Positions 19,996 to 33,832 of a stretch of DNA of 64,000 bases are shown here, piece after piece (the first letter of the stretch is position 1; each line of letters starts with the position of its first letter). The notes under the pieces are model-generated. The model was given only the letters and a program-made list of their open reading frames with translations, searched no databases and was not told the origin of the DNA. The translations under genes were made by a program, and so were the position numbers. This DNA is from Actinomycetota bacterium (GTDB taxonomy: Bacteria > Actinomycetota > Actinomycetes > Streptosporangiales > Streptosporangiaceae): contig PMSU01000151.1 in NCBI GenBank assembly GCA_003168255.1, positions 1-64,000 on the forward strand. The letters are read 5' to 3'.

Positions 19996-20025
19996 CGGTA
20001 TCCCGTCAGCTCGTCGGTGCCGGTG

Positions 20026-21868
<1,843 letters not shown>

Positions 21869-21878
21869 CCAGCAGGCG

Positions 21879-22856
21879 CTAGCTCAGCATGTCCGGGGTG
21901 AGGCCTGCCTCAGTACTAGGGATGCCCATCTCCTCCGCGCGCCGGTCCGCCATCGCGAGCAGCCGCCGGATCCGGCCGGCTATCGCGTCCTTGGTCATCG
22001 GCGGATCGGCGATCTGACCGAGTTCCTCCAGGCTTGCCTGCCTGTTCGCGATGCGCAGCCGGCCCGCGTCGCACAGGTGCGCTGGCGCGTCGTCGCCGAG
22101 AATTTCCAGTGCCCGCTCGACTCGCGCGCCCGCAGCTACCGCCGCACGGGCGCTTCGGCGCAGGTTGGCGTCGTCGAAATTAGCGAGCCTGTTCGCGGTG
22201 GCCCGCACCTCCCTGCGCACCCGCCTTTCCTCCCAGGCAAGCACGCTGTCGTGCGCGCCGAGCCGGGTGAGCAGGGCACTGATCGCATCCCCGTCCTTCA
22301 CGACCACCCGGTCCACCCCGCGGACGTCCCGTGCCTTGGCGTGGATCTTCAGCCGCCGCGCCGCTCCGACGAGGGCGAGGGCGGCCTCCGGACCGGGGCA
22401 GGTGATCTCTAGCGACATCGAGCGGCCCGGCTCGGTCAGCGATCCATGCGCGAGGAACGCGGCGCGCCAGGCAGATTCGCAGTCACAGCTGCCGCCCGAC
22501 ACCACCTGCCTGGGCAACCCGCGCACGGGCCGCCCGTAACTGTCCACCAGGCCCGTCTGACGCGCCAGGCTGTCCCCGTCCTTGGATACCCGGACGACGT
22601 ACCTGTTCCCCTTCCGCAGCCCGCTAGGCGCGAGCACGATCAGCTCAGAGCGGTGCCCGAACACCTCGGCAACATCCTTACGAAGCCTGCGGGCCGCGGC
22701 GCCGGTGTCGAGCTCGGCCTCGATCACGATGTGCCCGCCGGCCAGGTGCAGGCCCCCGGCGAACCTGAGCAGCGCTGACACCTCCGCCTTGCGGCAGCAC
22801 GGCTTGACCACATCGACCCGGCTCAGCTCGTCCTTTACTAGGCTGGTCATCGCCAA
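21879..22856 (-). CDS. whiA: DNA-binding sporulation/cell-division regulator WhiA
   Basis: 325 residues with an N-terminal LAGLIDADG-like homing-endonuclease fold ([31 protein letters not shown]) and a C-terminal helix-turn-helix ([20 protein letters not shown]). WhiA cooperates with WhiB in actinomycetes to switch on division and sporulation genes. The start is taken as the TTG giving [10 protein letters not shown], since MAMT is the usual actinobacterial N-terminus and GGGGAG lies 8 bases upstream. It lies 5 bases behind yvcK in the conserved rapZ-yvcK-whiA run. Confidence 0.97.
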   Translation of the reverse strand: MAMTSLVKDELSRVDVVKPCCRKAEVSALLRFAGGLHLAGGHIVIEAELDTGAAARRLRKDVAEVFGHRSELIVLAPSGLRKGNRYVVRVSKDGDSLARQTGLVDSYGRPVRGLPRQVVSGGSCDCESAWRAAFLAHGSLTEPGRSMSLEITCPGPEAALALVGAARRLKIHAKARDVRGVDRVVVKDGDAISALLTRLGAHDSVLAWEERRVRREVRATANRLANFDDANLRRSARAAVAAGARVERALEILGDDAPAHLCDAGRLRIANRQASLEELGQIADPPMTKDAIAGRIRRLLAMADRRAEEMGIPSTEAGLTPDMLS

Positions 22857-22861
22857 CTACG

Positions 22862-23827
22862 TCACTCCCCCTCGAAGATCTGAGCGTATGCCCGCGCCAG
22901 GCGCGCCGGGTCGTGACGTGACGATCCGTCCCGCGTCGCCACGTCCGCAAAAAGGAGCCTGGCGCCAAGCAAGCCGGCCGCTTTCTCCAGGTCATCGGTC
23001 GCGCCGGTGGCGGTCCGGAGGTCGGCGAGGACCACATCGACCGTGAGGCCGGGCGCGTGGTCAGCTAGCACCTCCAGGTGCGCGCTCGGCGAGAATCCTT
23101 CTGTCTCCCCGGACTGCGGCGCCAAGTTGAGCACCACCACCCGCCGTGCCCTGGTGGTGAGCATGGCACCGGCGAGATCGGGGACCAGCAGATGCGGCAG
23201 CACGCTAGTGAACCAGGATCCCGGTCCGAGCACCACCCAGTCAGCGTCGCGCACCGCGGCCACTGCCTCCGGGCAGGCGGCCGGCCCGGGCGGTGCGAGC
23301 GATATCGAGCGGATCAGCCCGTCGGTCGTGGCACAGGCGACTTGCCCCCTGACGGTGCTCAGCTCGTACGGCCGGGCCGGGTCGGCTCCCTCCACCTTGG
23401 CGGTGATGTCGAGCGGCACGGCGGCCATAGGCAGCACGCGGCCATGCGCCCCGAGCAGCCGCCCCACCCAGTCCAGGCCCTCGACCGTGTCGCCGAGCAG
23501 CTCCCACAGGGCCACGATGAGCAGGTTGCCCACGGCATGCCCGGCCAGCTCGCTGTCCCCGCCGAATCTGTGCTGTACCACCCGGCTCCAGGTGATCCCC
23601 CAGTCGTCGTCACCGCACAGTGCCGCCAGTGCCATCCGCAGGTCACCGGGCGGCAGTACGCCGAGCTCGCGGCGCAGCCGCCCGCTGGATCCCCCGTCAT
23701 CGGCGACGGTGACGACGGCGGTCAGCGTGCCGCTCACCCGGCGCAGCGCCGAGAGCGACGCGAACAGCCCGTGGCCGCCGCCGAGCGCCACCACGCTCGG
23801 GCCGGACGAGTCAGGCAACGGCCTCAC
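22862..23827 (-). CDS. yvcK: YvcK/CofD-like gluconeogenesis factor
   Basis: 321 residues, related to the lactyl-phosphate transferase CofD. VVALGGGHGLFASLSALR opens the Rossmann-like fold; TVADDGGSSGRLRRELG and PPGDLRMALAAL form the UDP-sugar/nucleotide site. YvcK proteins bind UDP-GlcNAc and link central carbon flux to cell-wall synthesis. The GTG start overlaps the rapZ stop (GTGA). Confidence 0.95.
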   Translation of the reverse strand: MRPLPDSSGPSVVALGGGHGLFASLSALRRVSGTLTAVVTVADDGGSSGRLRRELGVLPPGDLRMALAALCGDDDWGITWSRVVQHRFGGDSELAGHAVGNLLIVALWELLGDTVEGLDWVGRLLGAHGRVLPMAAVPLDITAKVEGADPARPYELSTVRGQVACATTDGLIRSISLAPPGPAACPEAVAAVRDADWVVLGPGSWFTSVLPHLLVPDLAGAMLTTRARRVVVLNLAPQSGETEGFSPSAHLEVLADHAPGLTVDVVLADLRTATGATDDLEKAAGLLGARLLFADVATRDGSSRHDPARLARAYAQIFEGE

Positions 23828-24720
23828 TCGCGCCCCAGATCCCTGTGCACCACCTGGATAGCCGCTCCGGTCTCGGCCAGCCTGGCAGCAAGCTGCTCGG
23901 TCATCGCGACGCTGCGGTGCTTTCCGCCGGTGCAGCCGACGGCGAGTGTCACGAAGCGCTTTCCCTCTCGCTCGAAACCCGGCAGTGCCACCTGCATGGC
24001 CTCGACGAAGGCATCAAGGAACTTCTTGGCGGCCGGCTGGCCGAGGACGTAGTCGCGGACTGGCGCATCCTGCCCGGTGAGCGGGGCCAACTCCTCGATC
24101 CAGTGCGGATTGGGCAGGAACCTGCAGTCGGTCACCATGTCCGCGTCCACCGGCAGCCCGTATTTGTAGCCGAACGACACCACGCTGACCCGCAGGCCGG
24201 CCGCACCGTCTCCGCCGAAGAAGCCCAGCATCCTGGCGCGAAGCTCGTGCACGTTGAGGCCCGAGGTATCCAGCACCAGGTCGGCCTCGCCGCGCACGCC
24301 GCGCAGGAGCTCGCGTTCGGCGGCGATACCCTCGCTGACTCCGCCGTCGTGCTGTAGCGGATGGGGGCGCCGCACGCTGTCGAACCTGCGCAGCAGCGTG
24401 TCATCGGCCGCCTCGAGGAACACCACCCGAGGCGGCTCGCCGCGCTCGCCGAGCTCGCCGAGCGCGGCGTGCAGGTCGGTAGTGAAGGCGCGACTGCGCA
24501 CGTCCACGACCGCCGCGACCTTGGGCACGGCGCCGGCCGAGCGGGCCGCCAAGTCCACCATGGTGGGCAGCAGCCCGGGCGGCAGGTTGTCCACCACGAA
24601 CCAGCCCAGATCCTCGAGCGCTTTGGCCGCGGTGCTCCGGCCAGCGCCCGACATACCGGTAACGATCACGATGGCGGGAACATCCGCCTCGCGATAGCTG
24701 TCCCCGTGACCTTCCCTCAC
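23824..24720 (-). CDS. rapZ: RNase adapter / nucleotide-binding protein RapZ
   Basis: 298 residues from a GTG that overlaps the uvrC stop. The P-loop is GMSGAGRST and the Walker-B-like part is VVFLEAADD. The C-terminal domain holds [20 protein letters not shown], and [12 protein letters not shown] is the second conserved phosphate-binding loop. E. coli RapZ guides decay of GlmZ; the RNA partner in actinobacteria is not known. It is translationally coupled to both neighbours. Confidence 0.96.
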   Translation of the reverse strand: MREGHGDSYREADVPAIVIVTGMSGAGRSTAAKALEDLGWFVVDNLPPGLLPTMVDLAARSAGAVPKVAAVVDVRSRAFTTDLHAALGELGERGEPPRVVFLEAADDTLLRRFDSVRRPHPLQHDGGVSEGIAAERELLRGVRGEADLVLDTSGLNVHELRARMLGFFGGDGAAGLRVSVVSFGYKYGLPVDADMVTDCRFLPNPHWIEELAPLTGQDAPVRDYVLGQPAAKKFLDAFVEAMQVALPGFEREGKRFVTLAVGCTGGKHRSVAMTEQLAARLAETGAAIQVVHRDLGRE

Positions 24721-26750
24721 TGATCTCCCCCATCCGCCGGGACCCGCTGATCGCCTGTTACGCCGGGCCGCAGGACCTCGATCACCGCCGCCGCCACCCC
24801 TGGCCCGATACCGGACAGCCCCGCGATCTCGTCGGCGGTTGCCGCCGCAATGTTGCGTACCGAGCCGAAGTGCCGCAGCAGCGTGGCCCGCCGGGCCGGT
24901 CCGAGTCCGGGCACCCCGTCCAGTTCGCTCGCGATCAGCGCCTTCGACCTCTTCGCCCGATGGTAGGTAATCGCGAACCTGTGCGCCTCGTCGCGCACCC
25001 GTTGCAGCAGGTACAGGCCCTCGCTTGTGCGGGAAAGGATAACCGGTGCGTCGTCGCCGGGCAGCCACACCTCCTCAAGCCGCTTGGCGAGCCCGCATAC
25101 CGCCACGTCGTCGATGCCGAGCTCGACGAGGGCTCGCATCGCCGCTGCCACCTGGGCGGGCCCGCCGTCCACCACGACGAGATTGGGCGGGTAGGCGAAC
25201 TTGCGCTTGGGGCTGGCACCCACTGGCTCGCCGCCGGATGACTCGCTGCCGGCCCGGTCCCCGAGCGTGTCGAGCTCGCCGGTCTCCTCCCGCTCTTCCA
25301 GGTACCGGCGGAACCTGCGGGTGATCACCTCGTGCATCGAGGCGATGTCATCGGTGCCTCCGGTGCCGCGGATGCTGAACCGCCGGTACTCGCTCTTGCG
25401 GGCGAGCCCGTCCTCGAACACGACCATGGAGGCCACCACATGAGTCCCCTGAAGGTTCGACACGTCGTAGCACTCGATCCGCAGCGGCGCCTCGTCGAGG
25501 CCGAGCCCCTCCTGGATCTCGTGCAGCGCCCGGCTGCGGGTGGTGAGGTCGCTGGCCCGCTTGGTCTTGTGCAGTGCCAGCGACTGGGCGGCGTTCCTCG
25601 CCACGGTCTCGAGCAGCGCCTTCTTGTCGCCGCGCCTGGGCACGCGCAGGTCCACCCGGCCGCCGGGCCGTGCAGCGCGGAGGGCGAGCCAGTCCCGCAT
25701 GGCGGCTGCGCCGGGCGGCAGGACGGGCACCAGCACCTCGCGCGGGACCCCGGTCTGGGAGCCGGCCGGGCCCGCCGCGCGGTGCGCCGCCGTGGCGGCG
25801 TCGTCCGGCGGCCGGCTGTCGCCGTAGACCTGGCCGAGAAACTGCTCGACCAGCTCGGCCGTGCTGATGTCCTCGACCTTGTCCACCACCCAGCCGCGCT
25901 GCCCGCGCACCCGACCGCCGCGCACGTAGAACACCTGGACCGCCGCCTCGAGCTGATCCTCGGCCAGCGCTATCACGTCGCAGTCGGTGCCGTCACCGAG
26001 CACCACGGCCTGCTTCTCGAGGGCACGCTGCAGCGCCTTGACGTCATCGCGCAGCCGCGCCGCCCGCTCGTACTCCTCGGCGGCTGCTGCCTGCCGCATG
26101 TCGTTCTCTAGCGCCCGGATGAAGCGGGCTGTCTGGCCGGCCATGAAGTCGCAGAAGTCCTCGGCAAGGAGCCGGTGCTCGGCCTCATTTACTCGCCCCA
26201 CGCAGGGCGCCGAGCACTTGCCGATGTAGCCGAGCAGGCACGGGCGGCCGATCTGGCCCGCCCGCTTGAACACCCCGGCCGAGCAGGTCCGCACCGGGAA
26301 GACCCGGAGCAGCGTGTCTACCGTCTCCCTGATCGCCCAGGCGTGCGAGTACGGCCCGAAATACCTGACTCCCCGCCGCTTCGCACCGCGCATCACCATG
26401 ACGCGCGGGTAATCCTCGTCCATCGTGACCGCGAGATAGGGATAGCTCTTATCGTCCCGGTACCTGACGTTGAACCTAGGATCGAACTCCTTGATCCAGG
26501 AGTACTCGAGCTGCAGCGCCTCGACCTCGGTGCCGACCACTGTCCAGTCAACCTTGGCCGCCGCGCGCAGCATGCCCTGAGTCCTGGGGTGCAGCGAGGC
26601 GAAGTCGGCGAAATAGGAGTTCAGCCTGGACCGCAGCGACTTCGCCTTGCCGACATAGATCACCCGGCCGTGCTCGTCACGGAACCGGTAGACGCCAGGG
26701 GATTCGGGAATGGAGCCGGGGGGCGGGCGGTAGTCGTGCGGATCTGCCAC
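24717..26750 (-). CDS. uvrC: Excinuclease ABC subunit C
   Basis: The dual-incision nuclease of nucleotide excision repair, 677 residues. The GIY-YIG domain is at the N-terminus ([20 protein letters not shown]), a UvrB-binding UVR motif is around [14 protein letters not shown], the RNase H-like endonuclease includes [20 protein letters not shown], and a helix-hairpin-helix pair closes the protein ([20 protein letters not shown]). The start is GTG. It is first in the uvrC-rapZ-yvcK-whiA operon. Confidence 0.98.
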   Translation of the reverse strand: MADPHDYRPPPGSIPESPGVYRFRDEHGRVIYVGKAKSLRSRLNSYFADFASLHPRTQGMLRAAAKVDWTVVGTEVEALQLEYSWIKEFDPRFNVRYRDDKSYPYLAVTMDEDYPRVMVMRGAKRRGVRYFGPYSHAWAIRETVDTLLRVFPVRTCSAGVFKRAGQIGRPCLLGYIGKCSAPCVGRVNEAEHRLLAEDFCDFMAGQTARFIRALENDMRQAAAAEEYERAARLRDDVKALQRALEKQAVVLGDGTDCDVIALAEDQLEAAVQVFYVRGGRVRGQRGWVVDKVEDISTAELVEQFLGQVYGDSRPPDDAATAAHRAAGPAGSQTGVPREVLVPVLPPGAAAMRDWLALRAARPGGRVDLRVPRRGDKKALLETVARNAAQSLALHKTKRASDLTTRSRALHEIQEGLGLDEAPLRIECYDVSNLQGTHVVASMVVFEDGLARKSEYRRFSIRGTGGTDDIASMHEVITRRFRRYLEEREETGELDTLGDRAGSESSGGEPVGASPKRKFAYPPNLVVVDGGPAQVAAAMRALVELGIDDVAVCGLAKRLEEVWLPGDDAPVILSRTSEGLYLLQRVRDEAHRFAITYHRAKRSKALIASELDGVPGLGPARRATLLRHFGSVRNIAAATADEIAGLSGIGPGVAAAVIEVLRPGVTGDQRVPADGGDQ

Positions 26751-26759
26751 GAACCAACT

Positions 26760-27149
26760 CTATGCAGTGAAAGAGCGGTCGCTCCGCCGCTCGCGGTCAT
26801 CGTAGGCGACTCGTGCGGCGTCGATCTCGTCCAGGTGCGCATGCGCCCAGCCGATGAGCGTGCCGGCCGCGTCCAGCAGAGTATTGCCCATCGGGGTCAG
26901 CGCATAGTCGACCCGCGGCGGCATGACCGGGTACATCGTCCTGGTGATGATTCCGTCCCGCTCGAGCCCGCGCAGGGTCACCGTCAGCATGCGCTGGCTG
27001 ATTCCGTCTATGCCGCGCTTGAGGTCGGTAAACCGCCTGGTCCCGCCGCCCAGGCAGAAGATCACCTGCAGCGACCACTTGTCCCCCACCCGGCCCAGCA
27101 CCTCGCTGGCCCGGCAGGGTCCAGCCAGGGGCATGTCGGCCGCGTTCAT
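26760..27149 (-). CDS. HxlR-family winged-helix regulator
   Basis: 129 residues with the HxlR signature: a Cys near the N-terminus (GPCRASEVLGRVGDKWSL), RRFTDLKRGIDGISQRMLT as recognition helix, and LERDGIITRTMYPVMPPRVDY as wing. The conserved cysteine often senses redox or electrophiles. It is divergent from the yceI gene across a 151-base gap containing inverted repeats, so that gene is its likeliest target. It ends 9 bases before uvrC and may also be read into it. Confidence 0.9.
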   Translation of the reverse strand: MNAADMPLAGPCRASEVLGRVGDKWSLQVIFCLGGGTRRFTDLKRGIDGISQRMLTVTLRGLERDGIITRTMYPVMPPRVDYALTPMGNTLLDAAGTLIGWAHAHLDEIDAARVAYDDRERRSDRSFTA

Positions 27150-27206
27150 GGTTACCTCCTGGTGACCAGGGCACCTGCGTGTGCCGGTCTTGCGCCTCGC
27201 GGGTAC

Positions 27207-27269
27207 AAGTATCAGGATAGGCTGAAGTTCCTATTCAGAACCAAGACACTATCCAGTACCTTCATACTT
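27207..27269. promoter_or_regulatory. Inverted-repeat operator region between hxlR and yceI
   Basis: A nested pair of inverted repeats: AAGTAT (27207-27212) with ATACTT (27264-27269), and GGATAG (27215-27220) with CTATCC (27249-27254). A tighter pair ATAGG/CCTAT (27217-27221, 27230-27234) lies inside with an 8-base spacer. The block is AT-richer than its surroundings and lies between the divergent genes, fitting an HxlR dimer site. Confidence 0.5.
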
Positions 27270-27300
27270 CCCGAAACTCACACAGATGCAACAAGGAGAC

Positions 27301-27867
27301 ATGATGACCGCCGAGGTTGTCCAGATTCCGGGCTACGTGGTCGGCAAGTGGGCTATCGATGCCGTCCACTCCCACGTCGGATTCGTCGTCAAGCACATGA
27401 TGGTCAGCAAGGTGCGCGGGCACTTCAGCAAGTTCGAGGGCGAGCTGGTGACCGCCGAAGACCCGCTGAAGTCCACCGTTACCGCGACCATCGACCTGAC
27501 GTCGATCAACACCGACAACGAGCAGCGCGATGGCCACATCCGCTCGGCTGACTTCTTCGAGGTCGAGAAGTACCCGGAGATGACCTACAAGTCCACCGGT
27601 CTCCGGGCGGACGGCGACGGCTTCATCCTCGACGGCGACCTCACCCTCAGGGGTGTCACCCGCCAGGTCCCGCTGACGTTCGAGATCGAAGGCTTCGGGC
27701 CCGATGCCTTCGGCGGTACCAGGGCCGGGTTCTCGGCCACCGGCGAGATCAACCGGACGGACTTCGGCGTCAGCTACAACGGCCCCATCCCCGGCGGTGG
27801 CGTGGCCGTTAGCGAGAAGGTTCAGCTCGTCCTGGACATTGAGGCCGTACTCAATACGGACGGCTAA
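27301..27867 (+). CDS. YceI-family lipid-binding protein
   Basis: A lipocalin-like beta-barrel of the YceI family, 188 residues, cytosolic (no signal peptide). It shows AIDAVHSHVGFVVKHMMVSK, SINTDNEQRDGHIRSADFF and LTLRGVTRQVPL, all family signatures. Members bind isoprenoid or amide lipids. AAGGAGAC directly precedes the paired ATG ATG; initiation may use 27301 or 27304. It is divergent from the HxlR regulator and probably controlled by it. Confidence 0.92.
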   Translation: MMTAEVVQIPGYVVGKWAIDAVHSHVGFVVKHMMVSKVRGHFSKFEGELVTAEDPLKSTVTATIDLTSINTDNEQRDGHIRSADFFEVEKYPEMTYKSTGLRADGDGFILDGDLTLRGVTRQVPLTFEIEGFGPDAFGGTRAGFSATGEINRTDFGVSYNGPIPGGGVAVSEKVQLVLDIEAVLNTDG

Positions 27868-27920
27868 TCGCTGGAGTCGGCTAGCCGCTGGCCGGGAATA
27901 GTCACCGGCCAGGGCTAGCC

Positions 27921-28063
27921 GGTGGACGCGGTTCGGCCGGTGGACGCGGTTCGGCCGGTGGACGCGGTTCGGCCGGTGGACGCGGTTCGGCCGGTGGACC
28001 CGGTTCGGCCGGTGGACCCGGGCTAGCCCGGTGGCCAGGACTAGCCGGTGGCCAGGGCTAGCC
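27921..28063. repeat. 18-bp minisatellite between convergent genes
   Basis: Four exact copies of GGTGGACGCGGTTCGGCC (27921, 27939, 27957, 27975) are followed by two with one or more changes (27993, 28011) and two decayed copies that drift into GGTGGCCAGG/ACTAGCC. It fills the gap between the ends of the YceI gene and the next minus-strand gene. There are no spacers and no open frame with a start, so it is neither CRISPR nor coding. Confidence 0.93.
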
Positions 28064-28089
28064 GGTGGGGGCCCGGCCAGCTGGCCGGG

Positions 28090-28713
28090 TCAGCCTTCCG
28101 GCCAGTCGGCCGGGAGCGCGCCGGTATCGGTTCCCGTCACATCGCGGAACCGCTCGCGGAAGCTCGCCAGCAGATCGCTGCCCCACACGTATCCGCTCGG
28201 CACCCGCACCGCTTGGGCGAGCACGTCACGCAGCTCCCTGGTCCTCGCCCCGCCCCTGGCCAGTGGGACCGCCGCCAGCGCGTACATGTGGTCGAGCGCG
28301 CCGAACACCTCATTGGTAAGCAGCGGCAGCGTCCCGTGGCAGACCGCGGCCTCCACGAACCCCTCCCACCAGGAGGGCTCGCCCGCCGTCTCGTCGCTGC
28401 CGAACGCACGGCGCAGCCGCTCCCGCACGGCAGCGGCCACGGCGGGATCCGCGTGCTCGAGGCCGTGCTGCCAGGCCCAGGCTGACTCCTCGTCGCGTTC
28501 GCACAACGGCAAGGTCCTGGCGAGCAGTTCGATGGCGAGCGGCGCGATGTCGGCGTCAGCCGATCCCGCGGCCTCTGTGAACGCGGCAACCGCCCGCTCC
28601 AGGTACGCGATGCCATCCGCTACTAGCGCGGCCGAGTCGGCGACCGGCGCGTCGGCGACCGGCGTGCTCGTCTCTGCCGCCACACCCGGTCCGGCTTCAC
28701 CCTCAGCGGTCAT
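28090..28713 (-). CDS. Conserved-looking hypothetical protein
   Basis: 207 residues from the ATG at 28711-28713. The sequence is acidic and alpha-helical in look, with many Ala/Leu heptad-like stretches (IAPLAIELLARTLPL; VAAAVRERLRRAF) and a Trp-rich patch EPSWWEGFVEAAV. No membrane helices, signal peptide or known catalytic motif are seen. Steady high-GC third positions support coding. The function is not recognised. Confidence 0.68.
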   Translation of the reverse strand: MTAEGEAGPGVAAETSTPVADAPVADSAALVADGIAYLERAVAAFTEAAGSADADIAPLAIELLARTLPLCERDEESAWAWQHGLEHADPAVAAAVRERLRRAFGSDETAGEPSWWEGFVEAAVCHGTLPLLTNEVFGALDHMYALAAVPLARGGARTRELRDVLAQAVRVPSGYVWGSDLLASFRERFRDVTGTDTGALPADWPEG

Positions 28714-28805
28714 GCCGGAAGCGTAGAGCGAATCCGTCGGCCCTGCCAGACGCGCGGGCGAGAGGTCTGGGGCATTCGCCAGCGGACCAGCGAGCCGCCC
28801 TTCCG

Positions 28806-29369
28806 CTATGCGGTATATGTCGCATTCTTTTGGCATGGCGCGCTGCCCTGGTTACCACAGCCTCCGAATGCTGTCTCAGGGTTGACGACGTCCGTAGCGC
28901 GTCCCAGCACTCCCCAGAATCCCGGCGAGCGTCCGGCCCACCGCTCCGGGCCGGCCCCGGCGACTTCCTGGCAGCCGCCACTGTCCAAGGTAACCACAGG
29001 GAATCGACGCCCGGCCGCACCAAAGTCCAGCCGGTAGCTGATGCCCAGGTCAGCGGGACAGGACATGGGACCGCCTGGCATACGCGGCAACCCGCACACC
29101 ATCCGGGCCACAATCCGGGCCTGCTCCGGGCTGCTGGCCTCGACGCGGGGCGGGAAGGTGAACCGGATGTGATTCTGCGGGAACCCGATGACCCGGCTGA
29201 CGGTGAGCGAGTCAACGTCCTTGACCGCCGTACACAGCGCGAGCGCGGCGGTCGGCGAGGCACTCGGGCCCGCCGCCGCGCCGATGTTCCCGCTGATGCT
29301 CCCGCAGCCGGCCAGGGCCAGCGAAGCTCCAACAGTCGCCACAACGCACATCCTGCTCACCAACATCAT
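28806..29369 (-). CDS. Secreted lipoprotein
   Basis: 187 residues with a type II signal: MMLVSRM then a hydrophobic run ending in the lipobox LALAGC, so the cysteine at about 22 is probably lipidated. The mature part begins with a Ser/Ala/Pro linker. It has several further cysteines (ALCTAV, VCGLP, MSCPADLG, GGCQEV, GGCGNQ, APCQK) that could form disulfides outside the membrane. The fold is not recognised. It may be a haem/metal- or ligand-binding cell-surface protein, but nothing shows that. Confidence 0.78.
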   Translation of the reverse strand: MMLVSRMCVVATVGASLALAGCGSISGNIGAAAGPSASPTAALALCTAVKDVDSLTVSRVIGFPQNHIRFTFPPRVEASSPEQARIVARMVCGLPRMPGGPMSCPADLGISYRLDFGAAGRRFPVVTLDSGGCQEVAGAGPERWAGRSPGFWGVLGRATDVVNPETAFGGCGNQGSAPCQKNATYTA

Positions 29370-29883
29370 GTTCCTGAGACGCAGCCCGTGGCCCGTCGGT
29401 TCCAGGTCATCCAGCCCTTCCGGTGCGCTGGCCTATTGTCCGCCTGCCGTGGCTCGTTACGTTCACGTCTGATGAACTCGGCCAGCCTTCCGACGTAGGG
29501 GTGCGGCCCGCTGGAGTGAGCCGTCTGCCCCACCCGCGGGTGATCGGGTATCGGCCGGCCTGCTCCCCTCACGGCGTCGCCCCGGGCCCGCATCCGGGTC
29601 ATTCCGGGCGCATCACGCCCCGACCGCCGACGTGGATGTGAAATTAGGACACGTCATGGAATAAACCGTCGTTTCCTGATCCCGGACGATCGTGCGGTGC
29701 CCGCGGACCCGGCCGACCGGATCACTCCCGTCACACCGGCACCACCGACCCCGTGAGCCACGACTTCCGGAGCGCCGCCGAAGATCGATGTGGAATTGCC
29801 TACCACCGGTGGGGGGCTCTGCCACATCGATCATGGAAAAGATGCGAAAGAGGCGCCTGCGGGCCGCCTTCCCCGGTGGATCC
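29370..29883. other. 514-base non-coding interval
   Basis: Between the lipoprotein start and the gcvP stop. I find no frame with plausible start, ribosome site and protein-like composition. It holds GC-rich sequence that probably includes the lipoprotein promoter, an AT-richer patch at about 29638-29680, and the long hairpin at 29783-29832. Confidence 0.6.
29783..29832. repeat. Nested hairpin with 11-bp perfect outer stem
   Basis: GATCGATGTGG (29783-29793) pairs exactly with CCACATCGATC (29822-29832). The 28-base loop contains the perfect 10-bp palindrome CCACCGGTGG (29803-29812). It lies about 50 bases beyond the gcvP stop, where it could end transcription, but no T-run follows on either strand. 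Confidence 0.65.
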
Positions 29884-32856
<2,973 letters not shown>

Positions 32857-32948
32857 GACGGGGGACCTCCGGACTGCTACGAGCCTGGGCCGCCATGCGG
32901 CCGCCGGACTCCCCCTCTGTCATCGCCGCAGGCGATTCCAGAGACGCC

Positions 32949-33041
32949 TGTCTCGTCCAGTCCTTGGGCCTGAGAGGTTCCGGGGATGTTGCCCCTTCGG
33001 CGTCTCTGGCTGGCTGCCTGAGATCTCTCCCGGACGAGGTT
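32949..33041 (-). promoter_or_regulatory. Glycine riboswitch (gcvP leader)
   Basis: Reading the minus strand towards gcvP, the conserved glycine-aptamer blocks occur in order: GGGAGAGA, GCCGAAGGGGCAA, CCTCTCAGGC and AAGGAC. A closing stem pairs CTCGTCC (33032-33038) with GGACGAG (32952-32958). One full aptamer is clear, about 90 bases upstream of the gcvP start. It would raise P-protein synthesis when glycine is abundant. Confidence 0.9.
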
Positions 33042-33113
33042 GTCGGCTATCCGCCGAGCCTACCCGAGCCGATCACGCCCAAGGCCTGCAAACACGCAGA
33101 CACGCAGCCTCGG

Positions 33114-33821
33114 TCATCCAGACACAGTGGGCAGGCCGCCAGTCGGGAAGATAATCGGATTCCCAGGCAGGCCGGGCGTGCTGCTGAACAGGTACCTGAT
33201 GTAGTCGAAATAGAGAATGAGCGCGTTCGGCTCGTACTCCGAGCGCGACGCGACCAGCAGGAACCCGGCCACTACTAGCGCTGCCGAGATGCCGGCCGCT
33301 GCCAGGTTGATCATCCAGGACCGCAGCAGCATCGCCGCGGCCAGGGCAAAGGGCAGGCCGCCGCCCGCGAACCCCAGGACAAGCTGCACAGTCGGCCCGA
33401 AGTTCGCGCCGAACGTGACGGTAGCCGCGAAGAGCCAGCCCGCGAGGCCTGCCACCCCGACCAGCAGCATCCACAGCACCCAGCCCCGGGTACCTGCGGG
33501 CAGCCATGAGTCCCTGGACGTGTACCAGGCGAGCACCGCCAGGGCAGCGAACAGCATGACGCCAAGAAATATGACCGCTGTCCGAGCGAGCACAGGCAGC
33601 CCGGCAAGTGGCACGATCGCGTCGCTCGCCCCTGGCGCTCCCGGCAGGATCGACTGTATGGACTGGCCGGACGACCCCTGCGCAGGCGGCCGGAACGACA
33701 GGAAGAGCGCTACAACTGTGCCCATCGTGACCGAGCCGATGAGCCAGGCATACCAGACCTGCCGGGCATCCACGGCGACGCCCCGGATGAGGATGCCTGC
33801 CTTCGCGGCGATGGACGCCAT
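33114..33821 (-). CDS. Multi-spanning membrane protein near gcvP
   Basis: 235 residues with about five hydrophobic helices (VWYAWLIGSVTMGTVVALFL; LARTAVIFLGVMLFAALAVL; WVLWMLLVGVAGLAGWLFAA; QLVLGFAGGGLPFALAAAML; LAAAGISAALVVAGFLLV) and an external loop after the first. No catalytic motif is seen. It lies 11 bases behind the MerR gene and so probably belongs to that operon, upstream of the gcvP riboswitch. Confidence 0.75.
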   Translation of the reverse strand: MASIAAKAGILIRGVAVDARQVWYAWLIGSVTMGTVVALFLSFRPPAQGSSGQSIQSILPGAPGASDAIVPLAGLPVLARTAVIFLGVMLFAALAVLAWYTSRDSWLPAGTRGWVLWMLLVGVAGLAGWLFAATVTFGANFGPTVQLVLGFAGGGLPFALAAAMLLRSWMINLAAAGISAALVVAGFLLVASRSEYEPNALILYFDYIRYLFSSTPGLPGNPIIFPTGGLPTVSG

Positions 33822-33832
33822 GGTTCCAGTGG

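Noticed and set aside
27921-28063. CRISPR array
   Set aside because: Units are directly adjacent with no unique spacers, and no cas genes are present; it is a minisatellite.
29366-29602. Small minus-strand frame upstream of the lipoprotein
   Set aside because: Arg/Gly/Pro-rich, no ribosome site, and it overlaps the likely lipoprotein promoter.
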